Origin: Eutrigla gurnardus
Lineage: Eukaryota; Chordata; Actinopteri; Perciformes; Triglidae
DNA: 64,000 nucleotides
Assembly (NCBI GenBank): GCA_963514095.1
Contig: OY741283.1
Span: forward strand, 6,858,906-6,922,905
Direction of reading: 5' to 3'
Notes under the pieces: model-generated
Seen by the model: only the letters and a program-made list of their open reading frames with translations
Database searches by the model: none
Told to the model about the DNA's origin: nothing
Shown here: piece after piece, positions 12,652-25,408 of the stretch
Numbering within the stretch: the stretch's first letter is position 1
Layout of the letters: every line of letters begins with the position of its first letter
Program-made: the position numbers and the translations under genes

Positions 12652-15230
12652 AATGCCACTGTAAGCCTGTGATATCGTCAGGATGTGTATGTGCATGTTG
12701 GAATAAATGAAATACCATTTTACTTTACGGTTTAAGTCATTCGTCTCACTGAATTCCCAGTGCCAACTTGTTTTCCCTCAACAGATGTACACGATCCCAC
12801 TCAGTAATGAAACACTTCACTTGGATTTACGCCGGATCTCTTATTGCATTTACGGACCATTAAAATATTCAATTTTCGAGACACTGTGTGAGTTATTAAT
12901 GGAACAACGTGACGTGAAAGTGAAGAAAATAAATACATTTGCATGTGATAACACGTGTTTGTTATTTATGTCCGCTGCAACATTTGTTTTAGTTTTGCTC
13001 AAAACAAATACTTGTGTTTGTAAAAAATAAAAATACAAGAGGAACAGGGTTGCAGTTTCTGCATATCTGGCTTTGCTTTGCACCAAAATGTATCAAATAA
13101 ATGTGATGGCTGGTCAATACTGTGTGCATTAAATTGGATTCAAATTAAACTTTTAAACTGTATGTGTCTTGTGTTTTTTTCAAAACGTGCCCACAACTAT
13201 AGAATACACATTCACAAATCACAAACACGTCTACAAACGAATCATGTTCCCCTTTAGCTTTCTCCATCATCCTTTGTCCTTCTTGTCTTGGTTCAGGTCA
13301 GGAACAGGAAATCAAAAGCTGGTTTTCATTCAAAAAAAAAAAAAAAAAACAGAAGATGTCACTGGCTAACAGATGTTTGTATTTGACTGGAAGGAAAATC
13401 TGAATGGCTCTAGGTGCCCACTCCTCACCTACAGTTTTAGAGGAAGAATCTATTTTCATGGCGTGTTGCTTTAGTTTGGCCACAGTACAATTATGTCACA
13501 TTAACTTTGATTGAGCTCTGTATGCGTGACATTCTTACCACACGTTTGCATAGCTGAAAATCTGTCAGATATGATGACAAATCTTTTTTTTAAACAAGCA
13601 AACTGAGCAAGGACACATCTACCCTAGATATGTTCTGCCTTCAACAAAAGAAAGACATATATACATAATAAAAATACATTTTAATGACAAAATAATTCAG
13701 AAAATACAATAATAGTGCTCTAATTCAACTTTAAAATGCTAAATCATTTTCTAAATCTTAAAATGTTTTCCTATTTTATAATTGTTGCCTATTTTCTTAT
13801 AATCAAAAAAGTGACTTGAAGCTGAAATGCATTGGAGCTACTGTGTGGATGTGCAGAGTGTCCATGTTGTCACCACCATACACATACTGCTCAACGAGCG
13901 AGAGAGAGAAAGCGAGCTCGAGAGTGAATGAAGAGAGGGACTGGCGTTAGTGAGTCAGAAGAAGAAAACGTTATCTTCTGATCGTTTCACGGCAGCTGCA
14001 TTCGTAAACACAAATAAACACATCCACGCCCAAAACCTGCCCGCTTCACCATCTCTGTGTCTGTGAGTCTCGGAAGCCGAGGGCGTGACAAGCGGCAGCG
14101 TTTGACCTGGGAACGAGAACGGGCTGCACCCCTGGCTTATCGGCTGGAGGTTAACAATGTGGGTGCCCAGAAGAGTCCCCAACACAGCAGAATGATAAGA
14201 AAAGCAAAAGTACAGAGTCTCTGTAGAAACCACCACACTTCTAGTGGGTCATAAGTGATTGAGAGGGATTTTTTGGGGGGGAAATTGCTTCACTTAAGCC
14301 TCATCCTTTAGCTGCACTATAACATTATGCAAATTATGACACTTAATGTGCATTGGAGTGTATTAAACCTGCTGGCATACCATTTACACTGACCTTGCCC
14401 CAGACACATACAAACACAGCTAAATATGAATTTATATTTTGGCAATTTAACCAAAAACCTCCTATAAATATATATATATATTTAAAAAAAAACTTTCTCA
14501 GTCAAAATATTAAATATTATTACTATTATTATTATTGTTGTTATTATTAAATATCTAATATTATAGAACAGTTCAGGGTTGTAAAACATAAGGTTTCCCT
14601 ATTTATACACAACAATTAGGCTACAGCAGGAAAAATAAGGGGGGGGAAATATAATACAGTATATTTACACTGATTTTATCCCAACTTGTTTTTATGCCTT
14701 CTTTATTAAAAGTCTATGCGTGCCTGTAAATCACTGACAATATGAATAATTCAGTTGTTTTCTTGCTTACAGCTATATAAATGAGATGCTGTGTGGAAGA
14801 AACCCCCACATCAGCAGCCTGGTCTTACCTTTCAACTAAATGCAGTTGTAGCCCCTTTGCTACACAAGAAAAACATGACAAACAAAAACAGCAGTGCGTT
14901 CCTGTAGTGCGTTTCATTTTCTTTCATTTCTTTCTTTTTTTTTTTTTTTTTTGCAACAAAAGGAATGCAAACAACAGCAACAAACACAATTCTCTGGGCA
15001 GATTAAAACATCTACATCAGGGAAATGTTGTCCAACCACTTTGACAGCAATAAGCATCACTATATATATATAAATATATATGCTACAGTATAACAGTGAA
15101 ATTATAATAGATAATTGTTCATACATCGACACGCCAGAGAGTAATGGGGAACCTGTTTATCGGTCGGTCACCATGGTGATCAGTGACGGTGTGGATAAAC
15201 CGCGACAGGGAGATTTGATGAGAATGGTGA
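6591..15230. other. Gene-free stretch (intron or intergenic)
   Basis: No recognisable coding exon on either strand. It holds simple repeats: (TGTC)n at 6945-6972, (TG)n at 7822-7848 and 9141-9170, (CA)n at 11489-11514 and 12620-12649, and homopolymer A/T runs near 8.1, 8.8, 9.7, 10.9 and 13.3 kb. An AT-rich segment at 12.7-13.2 kb carries several AATAAA signals on the + strand and might be a 3'UTR end. I see nothing decisive. Confidence 0.45.
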
Positions 15231-15620
15231 CACGGCAGTAAGCATACATCCGGATGTTTGTCCCCGCCGGGTGGTTACCAAGGCAACAACAACGGCCGTC
15301 ATCAGCCTCATCAGCCAGCTGCGTCAAGAGGAGACGGCAGTTCAACTGGCGACTTCCTGTTTCTGGGAGAGCAGCGCGAGGTGGAGGTAAACGTCACCTA
15401 CCCTTGACTCGCTATCACGCGCCTTCTGCTTCTCTCTTTACCCGCCTGCTATACATTTATGGCGCCATTGTTTTCCCCTTTTTGTCCCGAGTGTTTGTCT
15501 TTCTGTCTCGGCCGTCTCGCTTCCCCGTCACACCCACGCACTCCCCTCACCTGACGCGTTCTCTCCGGGTTGGCCAATAGGCTTTCGATGTGAGCGTTTC
15601 TATGGCAACATAACAGGTAA
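15230..15620. promoter_or_regulatory. CpG-rich promoter-like segment with RFX X-boxes and CCAAT box
   Basis: A near-consensus X-box (GTTACCAAGGCAAC) lies at 15274-15287. A CCAAT box (TTGGCCAATAG) lies near 15570-15580, and a weaker X-box (GTTTCTATGGCAAC) at 15596-15609. ETS-like CTTCCTG and a possible splice donor (GAG|GTAAAC near 15387) lie between them. RFX plus NF-Y pairing is typical of promoters of ciliary genes. No coding gene is visible next to it in this window, so what it drives is unknown. Confidence 0.4.
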
Positions 15621-16837
15621 CAAAAAAAAAAACAAAGAGGTGGAGATAAGTAGCCAGAACGACGCACGCGGCTTTAGGTTTGGTTTCAGAAGTATGAGGA
15701 CACAATGAATAAAACTAAATTAAAATGCATTTTGGCATTTATTTATTTAATTATCAATTATGTTAACTTCTGTGTTCTTGGATTCTTCTAATCGACATGC
15801 CTTTATAAGAACGTGATTGAGGACTATTTGACCACTGAATGAACACGTTATTGAGTCATGTTAATTCATCATTTGATGTTATTTGTTGCTCCTATATTGT
15901 TGTTTTAAGCTTTTTTTTTTGCTTTTTTAAGTCAGTTTGTTCTTGTATGCTTCCGTTTTAGCCAGGACTCCCTTGTACCAATAAAATAGAGCAAGCTATG
16001 TGCAGCCTGAGAAGCAAAAACCTAAGGCAAACAAGTCTGCAAATTGCTTGTTAGGCTAATTTCTGTGAGCATGCGGTAATAACTGAAGGCGACTTCTCTT
16101 CTCTTATCTGGAATATAATGGCTGGACATTACAAGGATATGGTTTAAAGTGAAGAGGGAAAAAATGAACCTGAAACGATAATAAAGTGAGCAGGAAAAAA
16201 AACAGGATTTTGAAAAAGTGAAGGGGGGGGGGGGGGTCCCCACATCCTCAGTGGAAATTACGGCCTTGCATACACACTTATGAATTGATAAAGATATGCA
16301 AATGTGTGCAAATCTATCCAGTGCGTACTTCCTGTCTTTTCCCTCCTCTCCTCACGGATCCACCCTGCAGCTGAGCAGCAGGACCACTCGCCCTCTTCTT
16401 CTACCTCCCTCCCTCCCTCCCTCCCTCTCTCTATCCATAAAAAAGCTGCCAATCTGGCTGGGATAAGACATAATTGCCATTATGACTGCTGTGGCCCTGC
16501 ACATCACACAGTGTACTGATTGTTCCACAGAGGAAGAGGGGGCAAACACTGTCTGCTCTGTGCAGACGCCACACAATATTATCATAGCGTGACTACAGCT
16601 CATCCACACACACACACACACACACACTTTCTATCTCACTCTTTTCAGCCCTCTCTGTAATCTTTCCATTTAGCACAAAGCAAACATAAGATTCCATAGT
16701 GCTGAGAATCCATACGGCCGTTTTAAAGAAAGCTTTTAACTGTCGAGCCCTGGGTAAACACACACTCACGCAGCCAATAGGAAATGATAGAAGGACTGAA
16801 TGGAAAAGCAGTTTGTACCAAGACAGGAACGCCCAAA

Positions 16838-16873
<36 letters not shown>

Positions 16874-17500
16874 GTGTGTGTCACAAATGGGGCTGAGGTT
16901 TTGGGAAAGTTGACCTTATCCCAGTTCCAATTCCACTTCTCCCTTTCCAAATGAAAAGGTCGCCATAACCCCCCCCCCCCCCCCCCCCCCTAAAAAAAGA
17001 AAGACGCTCTGTAGGAAAAATGTGAATATCTTATATACACATTCACACAAAAAATGACCCATTTTTCCATTCCAAAGTCTGCAAATCCAACTGGTTCGCA
17101 GCTGTGACGGTGACTGCGTGTGAAGGATATGGGAGCAGTGATTAGCCAGAGGAAACATCCACTCCCACAACAAGTCGCCTGATGCATTGGGATGGGAAAT
17201 GGCTTTATCATTGTTACTAAATTATGCGTTGGATTTTTGCTGAAGAAAGCAGAAAGGGAAGGAGCTGAGAGTCCCCACCTACTGAGCAACCACTAACCAC
17301 ACATGCAAAAGTTGTGATGCTCCTACAAGCCCCTTGGGGGGTGGGGGGCGGCTCTCACCACACATGATTTAAGCTCTGAAGGAGCGTTCGCCCCTCGGTG
17401 GATTGTCACCGAGCAAGTTTACCGCCACTCATATGTACATGTGAATGAGCTGCTTGCTACTTCTTTTTTTTTTTCTCTTCACACTTTGGCAAACTCTGGC
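15621..17500. other. Gene-free stretch
   Basis: No coding exon recognised. It contains (CA)n at 16607-16627, (TG)n at 16841-16881, a run of about 22 C at 16969-16990, and AT-rich sequence. It may include the far 3' flank of dhps. Confidence 0.45.
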
Positions 17501-18051
17501 AGGAGCCACAAAGTGAACAGTGCTGAGTTCTGTCTTTTTGTTTATTAACAAGAGACATTTCAAGACAGTTGGAAGCTGAAACAGGAGCTTACAGGAGCAT
17601 ATTTGAGTCAATAACAACGAAAAGACATAAAATATATGGCTGATAAAATAGGTAAATACACAGTGTCATGTTCTGGCATGAAGTCTACTTCTATGAAGAC
17701 AATAATGATCTTTGTGTTGGCATCGTCAGGGAGGTGTTAAATAAGTGTAACATATGTTTTAGCATGGAGATCATGGTGTTGTAATGGATTATAATCTGAG
17801 GCGTTTCTGATATTCTGTCCCCTCATATGTAGATTAATCAATATAATGTGGTGCAGTATCACTTTTAACAAACATATAGCTGAATTTACACACTTCCCAC
17901 GTCATCCAAAACGTAACATTATAAACGTCATAAAGAGGTAGAATTCATGGCAGAGGCTTGCGATTGATTGTATAGGTCTTCCCAATAAAGTGGCCACTGA
18001 CCGCGTCTCTCAAAGCGTTAAAAATAACAGCACAACGGAGGAGCCGCAAAC

Positions 18052-18057
18052 TTTATT
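18052..18057 (-). terminator. dhps: Candidate dhps poly(A) signal
   Basis: AATAAA on the - strand (TTTATT on +), about 650 bp past the dhps stop codon. A second candidate lies near 17.54 kb. Confidence 0.35.
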
Positions 18058-18702
18058 CATCGCTCTAAATATAACCGTTCCTCGTAGATGACGGCTGATG
18101 TCTCGTGTGCTCCGTAATGCATTTTTAAATGTCCCTTTATACCGAAAAAAGATCCAAACACAGTCATGTGAAATGAAGCTTCACATGATGTATCCCTTGT
18201 GGCCTTCTCACAGCGACCTCACAAAGACTGCTTGTAATTGGAAGAAAGTATTAACTGCTGAGTTATTAAGTTACACAGGCACATCTTCCACCCTTAGACG
18301 GTAAAGGTTTTAAAAAAAACTGAATCAATAAGTAAAATACAAGTGCGTCATGCCAAAACTAATAAATCAAAACTCTTTCATAACTTTGAGTTTATCGTCT
18401 CTCTCTCACACACTCAAACCCGATGCATCGTAGACCGTCTCTTTGGTACATGCTACCCATATTATGTGTCCTTGTTTTAATGTAAATATTGTTCTGGAAA
18501 GCATTACGACAGGAAACGACGGTTTTCAATTGCAGCGTCGTATCAAATGCTGCTTCTTAGAAGTTGCCCAAATCTTAAAAGTCCATTTTCAGCAGAAATC
18601 TTGAGAAGAAACCAACTCATTTCTGCAATTAAGTCCACGGAGGGGAAGAAACGGAAGAGCAAAGCTGCTGGTTTCTAACAGAGCAATTAAGCGGGCAACC
18701 GT

Positions 18703-21700
18703 TTAATCTGTTTTCTTGCCGGTAGTCAGCTTGTCGGCGTGGAGAGCGAAGGTCTCGGCCACAATCAGAGGGAAGACTAAAGAGGCCTCTGCATACACCT
18801 GGGAACAAAGAATGGAGCAGTGTACTTCTCTGTGATAGTATATTCATGCTGCGATACACACTTCCTACACTAAATGGATTCCAGTCTCTGCCTTTCATAT
18901 TCATGTTTCGGTGCTCTGATGCCACCTCGGATCAAACAGTGTGCAGACACTGCCCCCTTGAGGCCAAAGGTGTTAGAGGCATCCTTGTGCTTCCCTGCAT
19001 CCAGTGAACTATTTCGCAGCCGTTTCTCTGGTTACCAATTCCGATGTGGTACGGTAATATTTCCAACCACATTTTCCTTCATAAAATGTATTCACATGGA
19101 AAACGATGTCAAATTAAGGCACGCTTATTTATTTTTCCAAATAAAAAGCAAAAAGCTCTTTACATCTGAATGGAGGTTAATGCTATTTGTCAAACCCCAT
19201 TCATCATGGAGGAGATGCCTATTTTTAAAGTGTGTTAGGACCAAACCGGTTGTTAAGTAGAGTAATTGTCAAAACTGTCACACTGGCATAACGCTGCCCA
19301 GATGTTACTGCTTGTTCCATAAGATTAGGGGCGATTTTTCAACTAAAACATTAAGAATTAGTGTTTATGTTTGATGTCAGCCAAACCCTGTTAAAGAGCA
19401 GGAAAAACACCTCTGAAAACAGGTGCATTATCTAGAGGCTGCCAAAAGGCATTTGGGAAATGTAAGAAATAACTAAGAGAAGCAAAAGAAGGGAAGACAT
19501 CTCAAAATAACTTTGAATAAACGGAACATTATGTTGACACATCTTGGCTAATACCGCTGGTAGTAATATCGGTACCTTCACGGGTTTGGCATCCGCTCTG
19601 ATCTTGCCCCAGGATACGGCCTCATCAGGGCTGGCCCCGGAGTCGGAGCCGTCGAACTCCTGACCCGTGTTCACAAAAACCGCATGGTCAGCTCCATTTC
19701 TCTGGGTGGAGACAGAGGAGAGACAGCGTGTCAGCAGAGGAGCTGGTTTTACTCATTTAGAAGCAAAAATCCAAATGTATGTGCAGAATGTGCTTAATGA
19801 TCAAAGCAAAAGGGTGCAAATAGCAGGAAGTCATTTCAACATTTAGAAAGCTGTTGGTTTAATCTACAATTATTATCTAAAGATAAACATGAAGTTAGTT
19901 ACCATAAGATTAGCATTGCATATGTGGTGTTTGACCAGCCCTCCTCCGAGAATGATCATTCCCGTCCTCTTGGCAAACACTGCCTGGCTGTTAATCTTGC
20001 GAATATCTGAAATGAAAGTCCACGCTCGTGATGAGACCGACACTGAAACAGCAGCAGAGATCCTGTTCTGTAACAGTTATGTTGCTTCTACCTTCCACTA
20101 TGTCCAAAACCAGGCCAGGGTTCTTAAAGGAGTGGAAGTAGAGCATGTCGCCCAGTGAGCCATCCGTCAGAGCCGGACTGAAGACTGGGATGTTATTCTG
20201 AAAACAGAACACAATATGGTACATTTGATGACCGCTGTAGTGACAAAAATAAACTCCACGTACAAACATAACAGTCTGAAACGCAGGATGCAAGTTCCAT
20301 CAACAGTCTAACACTCGATTTCTAGTCCACTGATTCGATTTCAAGCAATTTAATTGTATGGCTTGATATTTTTTTGTTTTTATTGACTCTTTGGGTCCCT
20401 TGTGATTTAATACATCATGAATATAAACCAGGACTCACCTTGTACGCCCAGTAGTAGACAGAGTCCGTATTATTGATCTCTTTCCCAAGCCGATGGATCA
20501 TTTTGGAGGGAGTCCAACGTGTGCCCTGAAATAAAAAAAAAAGGGCAAATTTATGTTGACAATATTATAAAAGCAGAGCTTGCAACATCCTGACTGCACA
20601 ACTTTCTGGTGTTGCATGTGAGGTCACCATCCTAACAAGTACTGCTATTGCTGCTATAGACAAACAATGAGCTCATACAAGAGACCCACCTCTGTGTTCT
20701 GCTCCAACAACATCTGGTCCAGGATGGGCATCAGCCAGTCTTCGAACTTACAGTAGTTATCGTTGGGCACCAAGAGATTCCCTATCCTACATCCAACGAG
20801 GACAGAGGGGAAGGGAGAGATGAAGACATAGACAAACAAGTTCAGGAATCTGGACTTCTAAAGATGCCCACCAAACATCTGTACACCACTATGTCAACAT
20901 TCACACACCCGGGGCACAGCCTCCGGGAATGTACTGCAGGTTCGCTAAAACCCCCGTGTCACAGAATGACAGTAAATGATCCTTGAATCCAGCATCGTTC
21001 TGAGGACGTGAATGTGAGAGGCGTATCGTGTCAGTAGCTGCCAACCTGTTGATGCCCTTCAGGCGGAGCTCCTTGCCAGACAGGTTGAATTCTCCCAAGT
21101 ATGTGTCAGCCAGACACTTGATGAAATCCTCCTCTACACCTCCAGCTGTGGTCACGATCACATCCACCTAGGAGTGACAAGAGGCTCTGATAAACCAGTC
21201 CCCACTGCTGAATTGGTGGATGGAACTATGACCTGGATTTGACAGGTTTGTACCATGCTGTGCTCCGCCAGGTAGCGGATGCTCTCTCTGACTCCGGAGC
21301 TGATGAGGTTGGAGGTGTAACCCAGGAAGATGGTGCAGCCCGACTTGCTGCGGTGATCCTCAGACTCGCACTCTTTTCCTTCACCCTCCTCAATTTTCTC
21401 AAGACGCTTCTCTATCTGTGTTCGGAGCAGTTCAACAACAATGGTCAACATTTCAAATTGTGAAATAAACCCAACATATTTATCTCTACTTTGATCTCAG
21501 GCAGGTAGTTTTACTTTGCTGTGCCCATGTTTTAAAATATCAATCTCTGACATTTCTGGCTGAATGGAATATTTGTGTCGTTGACAATGTTGACCCCTAT
21601 CTAAACTCACATTTCCTGTATCTGCACTGACTGTCAAAATAAAGGCCAAAAAACGTAGTATTATGGATAATTTATTGCTGTAGGCCCCACTAATGAAATC

Positions 21701-21995
21701 CCAAACACCTACATGGTAAATGGCAAAAATCTAAATCATGGTAAACGATGTAAATGAGAAAATGTGTCCCGCCGCCACACAGGGATCCAAGAGCTCTCAC
21801 CATGAGGTTGATCTCTTGGATGGCCTTGCCCATGCTGCTGGCCTGGAAGCCGGTGGTGATGTAAGACTTCAGCACTGCCTGGAGATCCACCCCCTGGTTG
21901 AAGTCGTAGCCTCTGATCTTCTGCATGTTTTCTGGGAGGGCGCAGCTGTGCTTAAGGACCGCCTCCGCGGCAACAGAAGGGATTTGGTCTGCCAT
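18703..21995 (-). CDS. dhps: Deoxyhypusine synthase (first copy)
   Basis: Uses NAD+ and spermidine to convert one lysine of eIF5A to deoxyhypusine in the cytoplasm. Nine coding exons on the - strand: 21801-21995, 21254-21415, 21046-21167, 20690-20786, 20439-20525, 20092-20197, 19903-20006, 19576-19701 and 18703-18798. They join in phase to 364 aa, close to the human 369. Conserved blocks are GYDFNQGV, TSNLISSGVRESIRYL, VTTAGGVEED, SPALTDGSLGDM, GGGLVKHH, and DEAVSWGKIR with the catalytic lysine at residue 324. Where the human enzyme has Tyr305 (spermidine pocket), this copy has Phe300. The ATG at 21995 sits just after an acceptor, so the upstream exon is noncoding. It is divergent from gng14. 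Confidence 0.95.
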
Positions 21996-22755
21996 CTTTA
22001 CTGCAAAAGCAAAAGGAATAAGTGAGTGATGCGATTCTCATCAAGGAGATGCCTATGAGAGTCCCGAGCAAGCAACAATGCATAGGCGTATCTAGCCCGT
22101 TTTTAGAGGTGCTTTAGCCTAAATTGAGTGTCAGCACCCCTACAAAATATTGCATAAATATAATGCAATATAAAAATAACAGTCATGTTGTTTTTTTAAA
22201 CACAAGTCTGTGTTTGACAAGCTTAAACATGGCCAAAAAAACATAGACTAGTACTTTTGGTTTAGTTTAAACTTAACATTTTAACAACAAAAATACAACA
22301 GACCCCGTTATACCTCATTATCTTTTAATTTTAATACAATATCATTTGTAGTTCTTTGCTCAGCATTAAAGTAAGATTTCCAGTAAAGGTGATTGCCTCA
22401 AAAAAACTGTGTTCTTCATTCTCAAATGTGGGAATGATAGTCCAAAATAACGTTAAAATGTATAGTTTTTTGTTATCTTGAAGAAAGAAACAATTATATA
22501 ATGGTACGCAACTGAAATACCCCCCCATCAACATCCAGATTAACCAGGAACATATTTTGCTGTGCAGACGCAGGTTGGAAGGTGCATTCCTGCAACAAAA
22601 CGCGTCTACTGCAGAGTTTGCATACCGGTACGTTATTAGCAGTGTGTATTAGCATCGCGCATGACGTTAGCTAGCAGACGAGCTAACTGCGAGTCGGTTT
22701 CTGCGAGCTGACTTTCGTCAGGATTAAACATTTAAAGATAGAAACTCAAACATAC

Positions 22756-22870
22756 CTCTTCCAGGAGAAACGCCCTTTGACGGAGATGGTTATGAAGCAA
22801 GCGGCTTTCAACGGACATAAGAGAGGCGGTAACTGAAGATTCACATGACTGTAAACAACGCATGGGTCGC
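22756..22870 (-). other. dhps: Noncoding first exon of dhps
   Basis: A splice donor (GAG|GTATGT) lies at 22756/22755 on the - strand. The first coding exon begins at an acceptor only five bases before its ATG, so a 5'UTR exon is required and this is the best candidate. Its 5' end is estimated. Confidence 0.5.
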
Positions 22871-23640
22871 CTGCGGCATGCAAGCTCCCGCTACGGAAAG
22901 AGCGAAGGGACAAATACGACCAAAATGTATCGCGATCCCAGGAATTATAATGTAGGACATTAGTACACTTATAAACATCTTGTTTTATTTTAAATATATC
23001 CTATTCAATTCATTCAGTTAATTACTAAATATATAAATTACTATTTGTTACGCAGGGAAAAAATATTTAAATTGTTATTGCTTCTCTTAAATTTAACACT
23101 TTTTTATTTTATTTACATAAAACATCTGAATGAATGGGTGAATGAATACCAAAGATCACTTACCCCATTCAAAATATATATTATATCATATTATTTATGT
23201 GGAGTAAATTGTTACCATGTAATATAAAATTACACCTTGACATTATTGTATAATATAATGCTCAAACATCCACCTTGTGGATGTAAACCTTGTAAATTAT
23301 TCTATAAACAGCTGTTTTTTCAACTTTTACAGTGCATGACATTTTACATGCTCATTATGTTTTGTTTTATATATCAATATTTCCTGTGGTATAATTTAAA
23401 AAACATTCAATGTTTAGGATCAAGTCAGCTGCACCTTTTGTAAGAAGCAAACACACCTTGTAGCCTAAAGATAGAGAGCATAACTGACGCATACAGCATA
23501 ATGCCTAAGTCAATAATCTTTTCATCACCAGTGACTGTGTGAAGTGATGTGTGATGTTCGTGACATTTCCAACACTGTGCCGTATGACCTTTAATATCAC
23601 AGAGCCTTTGAACCGCCCTCAACATTGAATAAAAAGGGGG
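22871..23640. other. Intergenic spacer between dhps and gng14, possible gng14 promoter
   Basis: AT-rich DNA between the divergent dhps and gng14 genes, with no coding exon. An AT-rich TATA-like element (AATAAAAAGG) at about 23628-23637 lies about 130 bp upstream of the gng14 start codon and is a plausible core promoter. Confidence 0.35.
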
Positions 23641-23765
23641 TACAGGAGAGAAAGTCAAGTGCTTCTCTGGCCAGACTCAACCTGGGCTGACTCCTTGGAT
23701 TTGGGTAAAATACTGCTTTAAATAAGATACCAGGGCTTTTGCTTTTGAGTCTTTATATGAAGGCA

Positions 23766-24403
23766 ATGTCAGGCAAGGTGTGCAGCAGCAACAGTGTTAT
23801 CCAGGCGCAAAAACTGGTGGATCAACTTCGTGTGGAGGCAAGCATGGAGAGAATAAAGGTATGTAAGAACTTGAAACTATATGCATGCTACCTGAACTGC
23901 ACCACAACACATCAGTTGTTTGAAGTAGGGCCTGGACATGATTCAATATGATAACTTACAGACTTTTAATTGAATCATATCATGATTAAATCATCTATCG
24001 ATATCTTGTTAAACAATTACATAGTCTAACTTGATTATAAGCAAGTATTGACTAATTTCTCAGAAAATCTGAATCTGAATTTGTATTTACAGCTGGATTT
24101 TCTTCTTTATATCATTTCACTTGAATCTGTTATATTCATTTTGCACAAAAGTTCTTAATCAAATGAGAAAATACTGGCTTCTTTCACAAAAATAGGCCAT
24201 AGTTTTTTAACATATTTATTTCAAAATGACGTCTGAAATCCTTCGAAATGCCACCCAGTCCACCTTTATCCCAGCAGATCTCCCTGACAGCAACAAACCT
24301 GGTCCAGTATTGCCAGGACAACAGGCGCAATGACCCTCTGCTGACCGGCATCGCCGCCTCGTCCAATCCTTTCAAAGACAAGAAGACCTGTGTGCTGCTT
24401 TGA
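23766..24403 (+). CDS. gng14: G-protein gamma subunit (gng14-like)
   Basis: Small gamma subunit that pairs with G-beta at the plasma membrane. Two coding exons, 23766-23858 and 24278-24403, join in phase 0 (AAG|GTATGT donor, CAG acceptor) to 72 aa, the usual size for the family. Diagnostic parts are the N-terminal helix with KLVDQLRVEASMERIK, the NDPLL motif, NPFKDKK, and the C-terminal CAAX box CVLL, whose final Leu predicts geranylgeranylation. An in-frame ATG three codons upstream is an alternative start; MSGKV fits the family better. The symbol rests on its position next to dhps, fbxw9 and tnpo2, as in human. It is divergent from dhps and convergent with fbxw9. Confidence 0.85.
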
Positions 24404-25408
24404 CAGTCCCGAGATGAGACGAGTAACATACAACAGACTGCCACGAGGAACTCTCACAGATTTTTCTACTGTCAGATGTGTACAAGATAAATCTTCTATT
24501 GTGGAATTTCATCTGCGACCTACCAGTGAGCAAACATCGTTACACTGATTTTCTGCTAATAGTTTGCTTTTTTTCTTTACTAATGTTGCATATTTACAAC
24601 ATACCATTTATTCATGAGTGTTTATGTCAACCTTTTCAAACAATTTGAGATTTACATAGCTTTGTCCAACCGTATTGAGCTCAAAGCTGTTCCATCACAA
24701 CTGCCACAGGTCATTGAACACATCCAGCCAAGAATTCAGACACTAGATTTTCAGTCCATCTCATGAACTTGGAAATTCAATGTGTTTTAATGGATGCATC
24801 TGTCATTGTGCAACTGATTCAGTTAGATTCATCAACACATTTAAACAGTTCTCCATTGTTGATTAACACACACACAAACTAATAGCTTTACAAATACAAT
24901 CAGTGTGTCCCAACAGGCTTGGATACAAGTATTTCACTGTACATCCAAAGTAACTAATCCTTTTGGCACAATGTCGGTGACTGGAATAGAGTCGTAAATA
25001 CTATGAACTAGTTTCCACACTGTTTGAAGGAACACCACCAGTAAACATGTTTCCTCTGCTTTTCTGTTCTGTTTTAGAAAAGCTCAAACAAGAAATGATT
25101 CAAACAAGGAATAAAAAAACGTTTTTGGATGATCCGAACCTTCCCTCAACCATGTAACAATATCAACACACAATGAAAGAAAAATAATTAAAAATAAATT
25201 ATGCATTATATATATTAAATGATTGTGAATATTTACATGTGTTGGGGTGTATTTGGTAGTGCAGCCAAATAAGATCATTTTTGTATGATCACATGTACCA
25301 CAGGGAGCTCAGCTGTCTTTTTCTGTTCATTAGCCTTACAGAGGATTCCTTTTTTGTGTGTTGTGTTCTTGTTGTTCTTGTTATTCTTGTGTTTCAGGTG
25401 TTCCTCTC
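24404..25408. other. Convergent 3' regions of gng14 and fbxw9
   Basis: AT-rich sequence without coding exons between two stop codons facing each other. AATAAA signals on + at 25110-25115 and 25193-25198 suit gng14. TTTATT at 24607-24612 (AATAAA on -) could serve fbxw9, in which case the two 3'UTRs overlap. Confidence 0.4.

Noticed and set aside
21239..21463. + strand frame in the dhps region
   Set aside because: Reverse-strand shadow of dhps exon 2.
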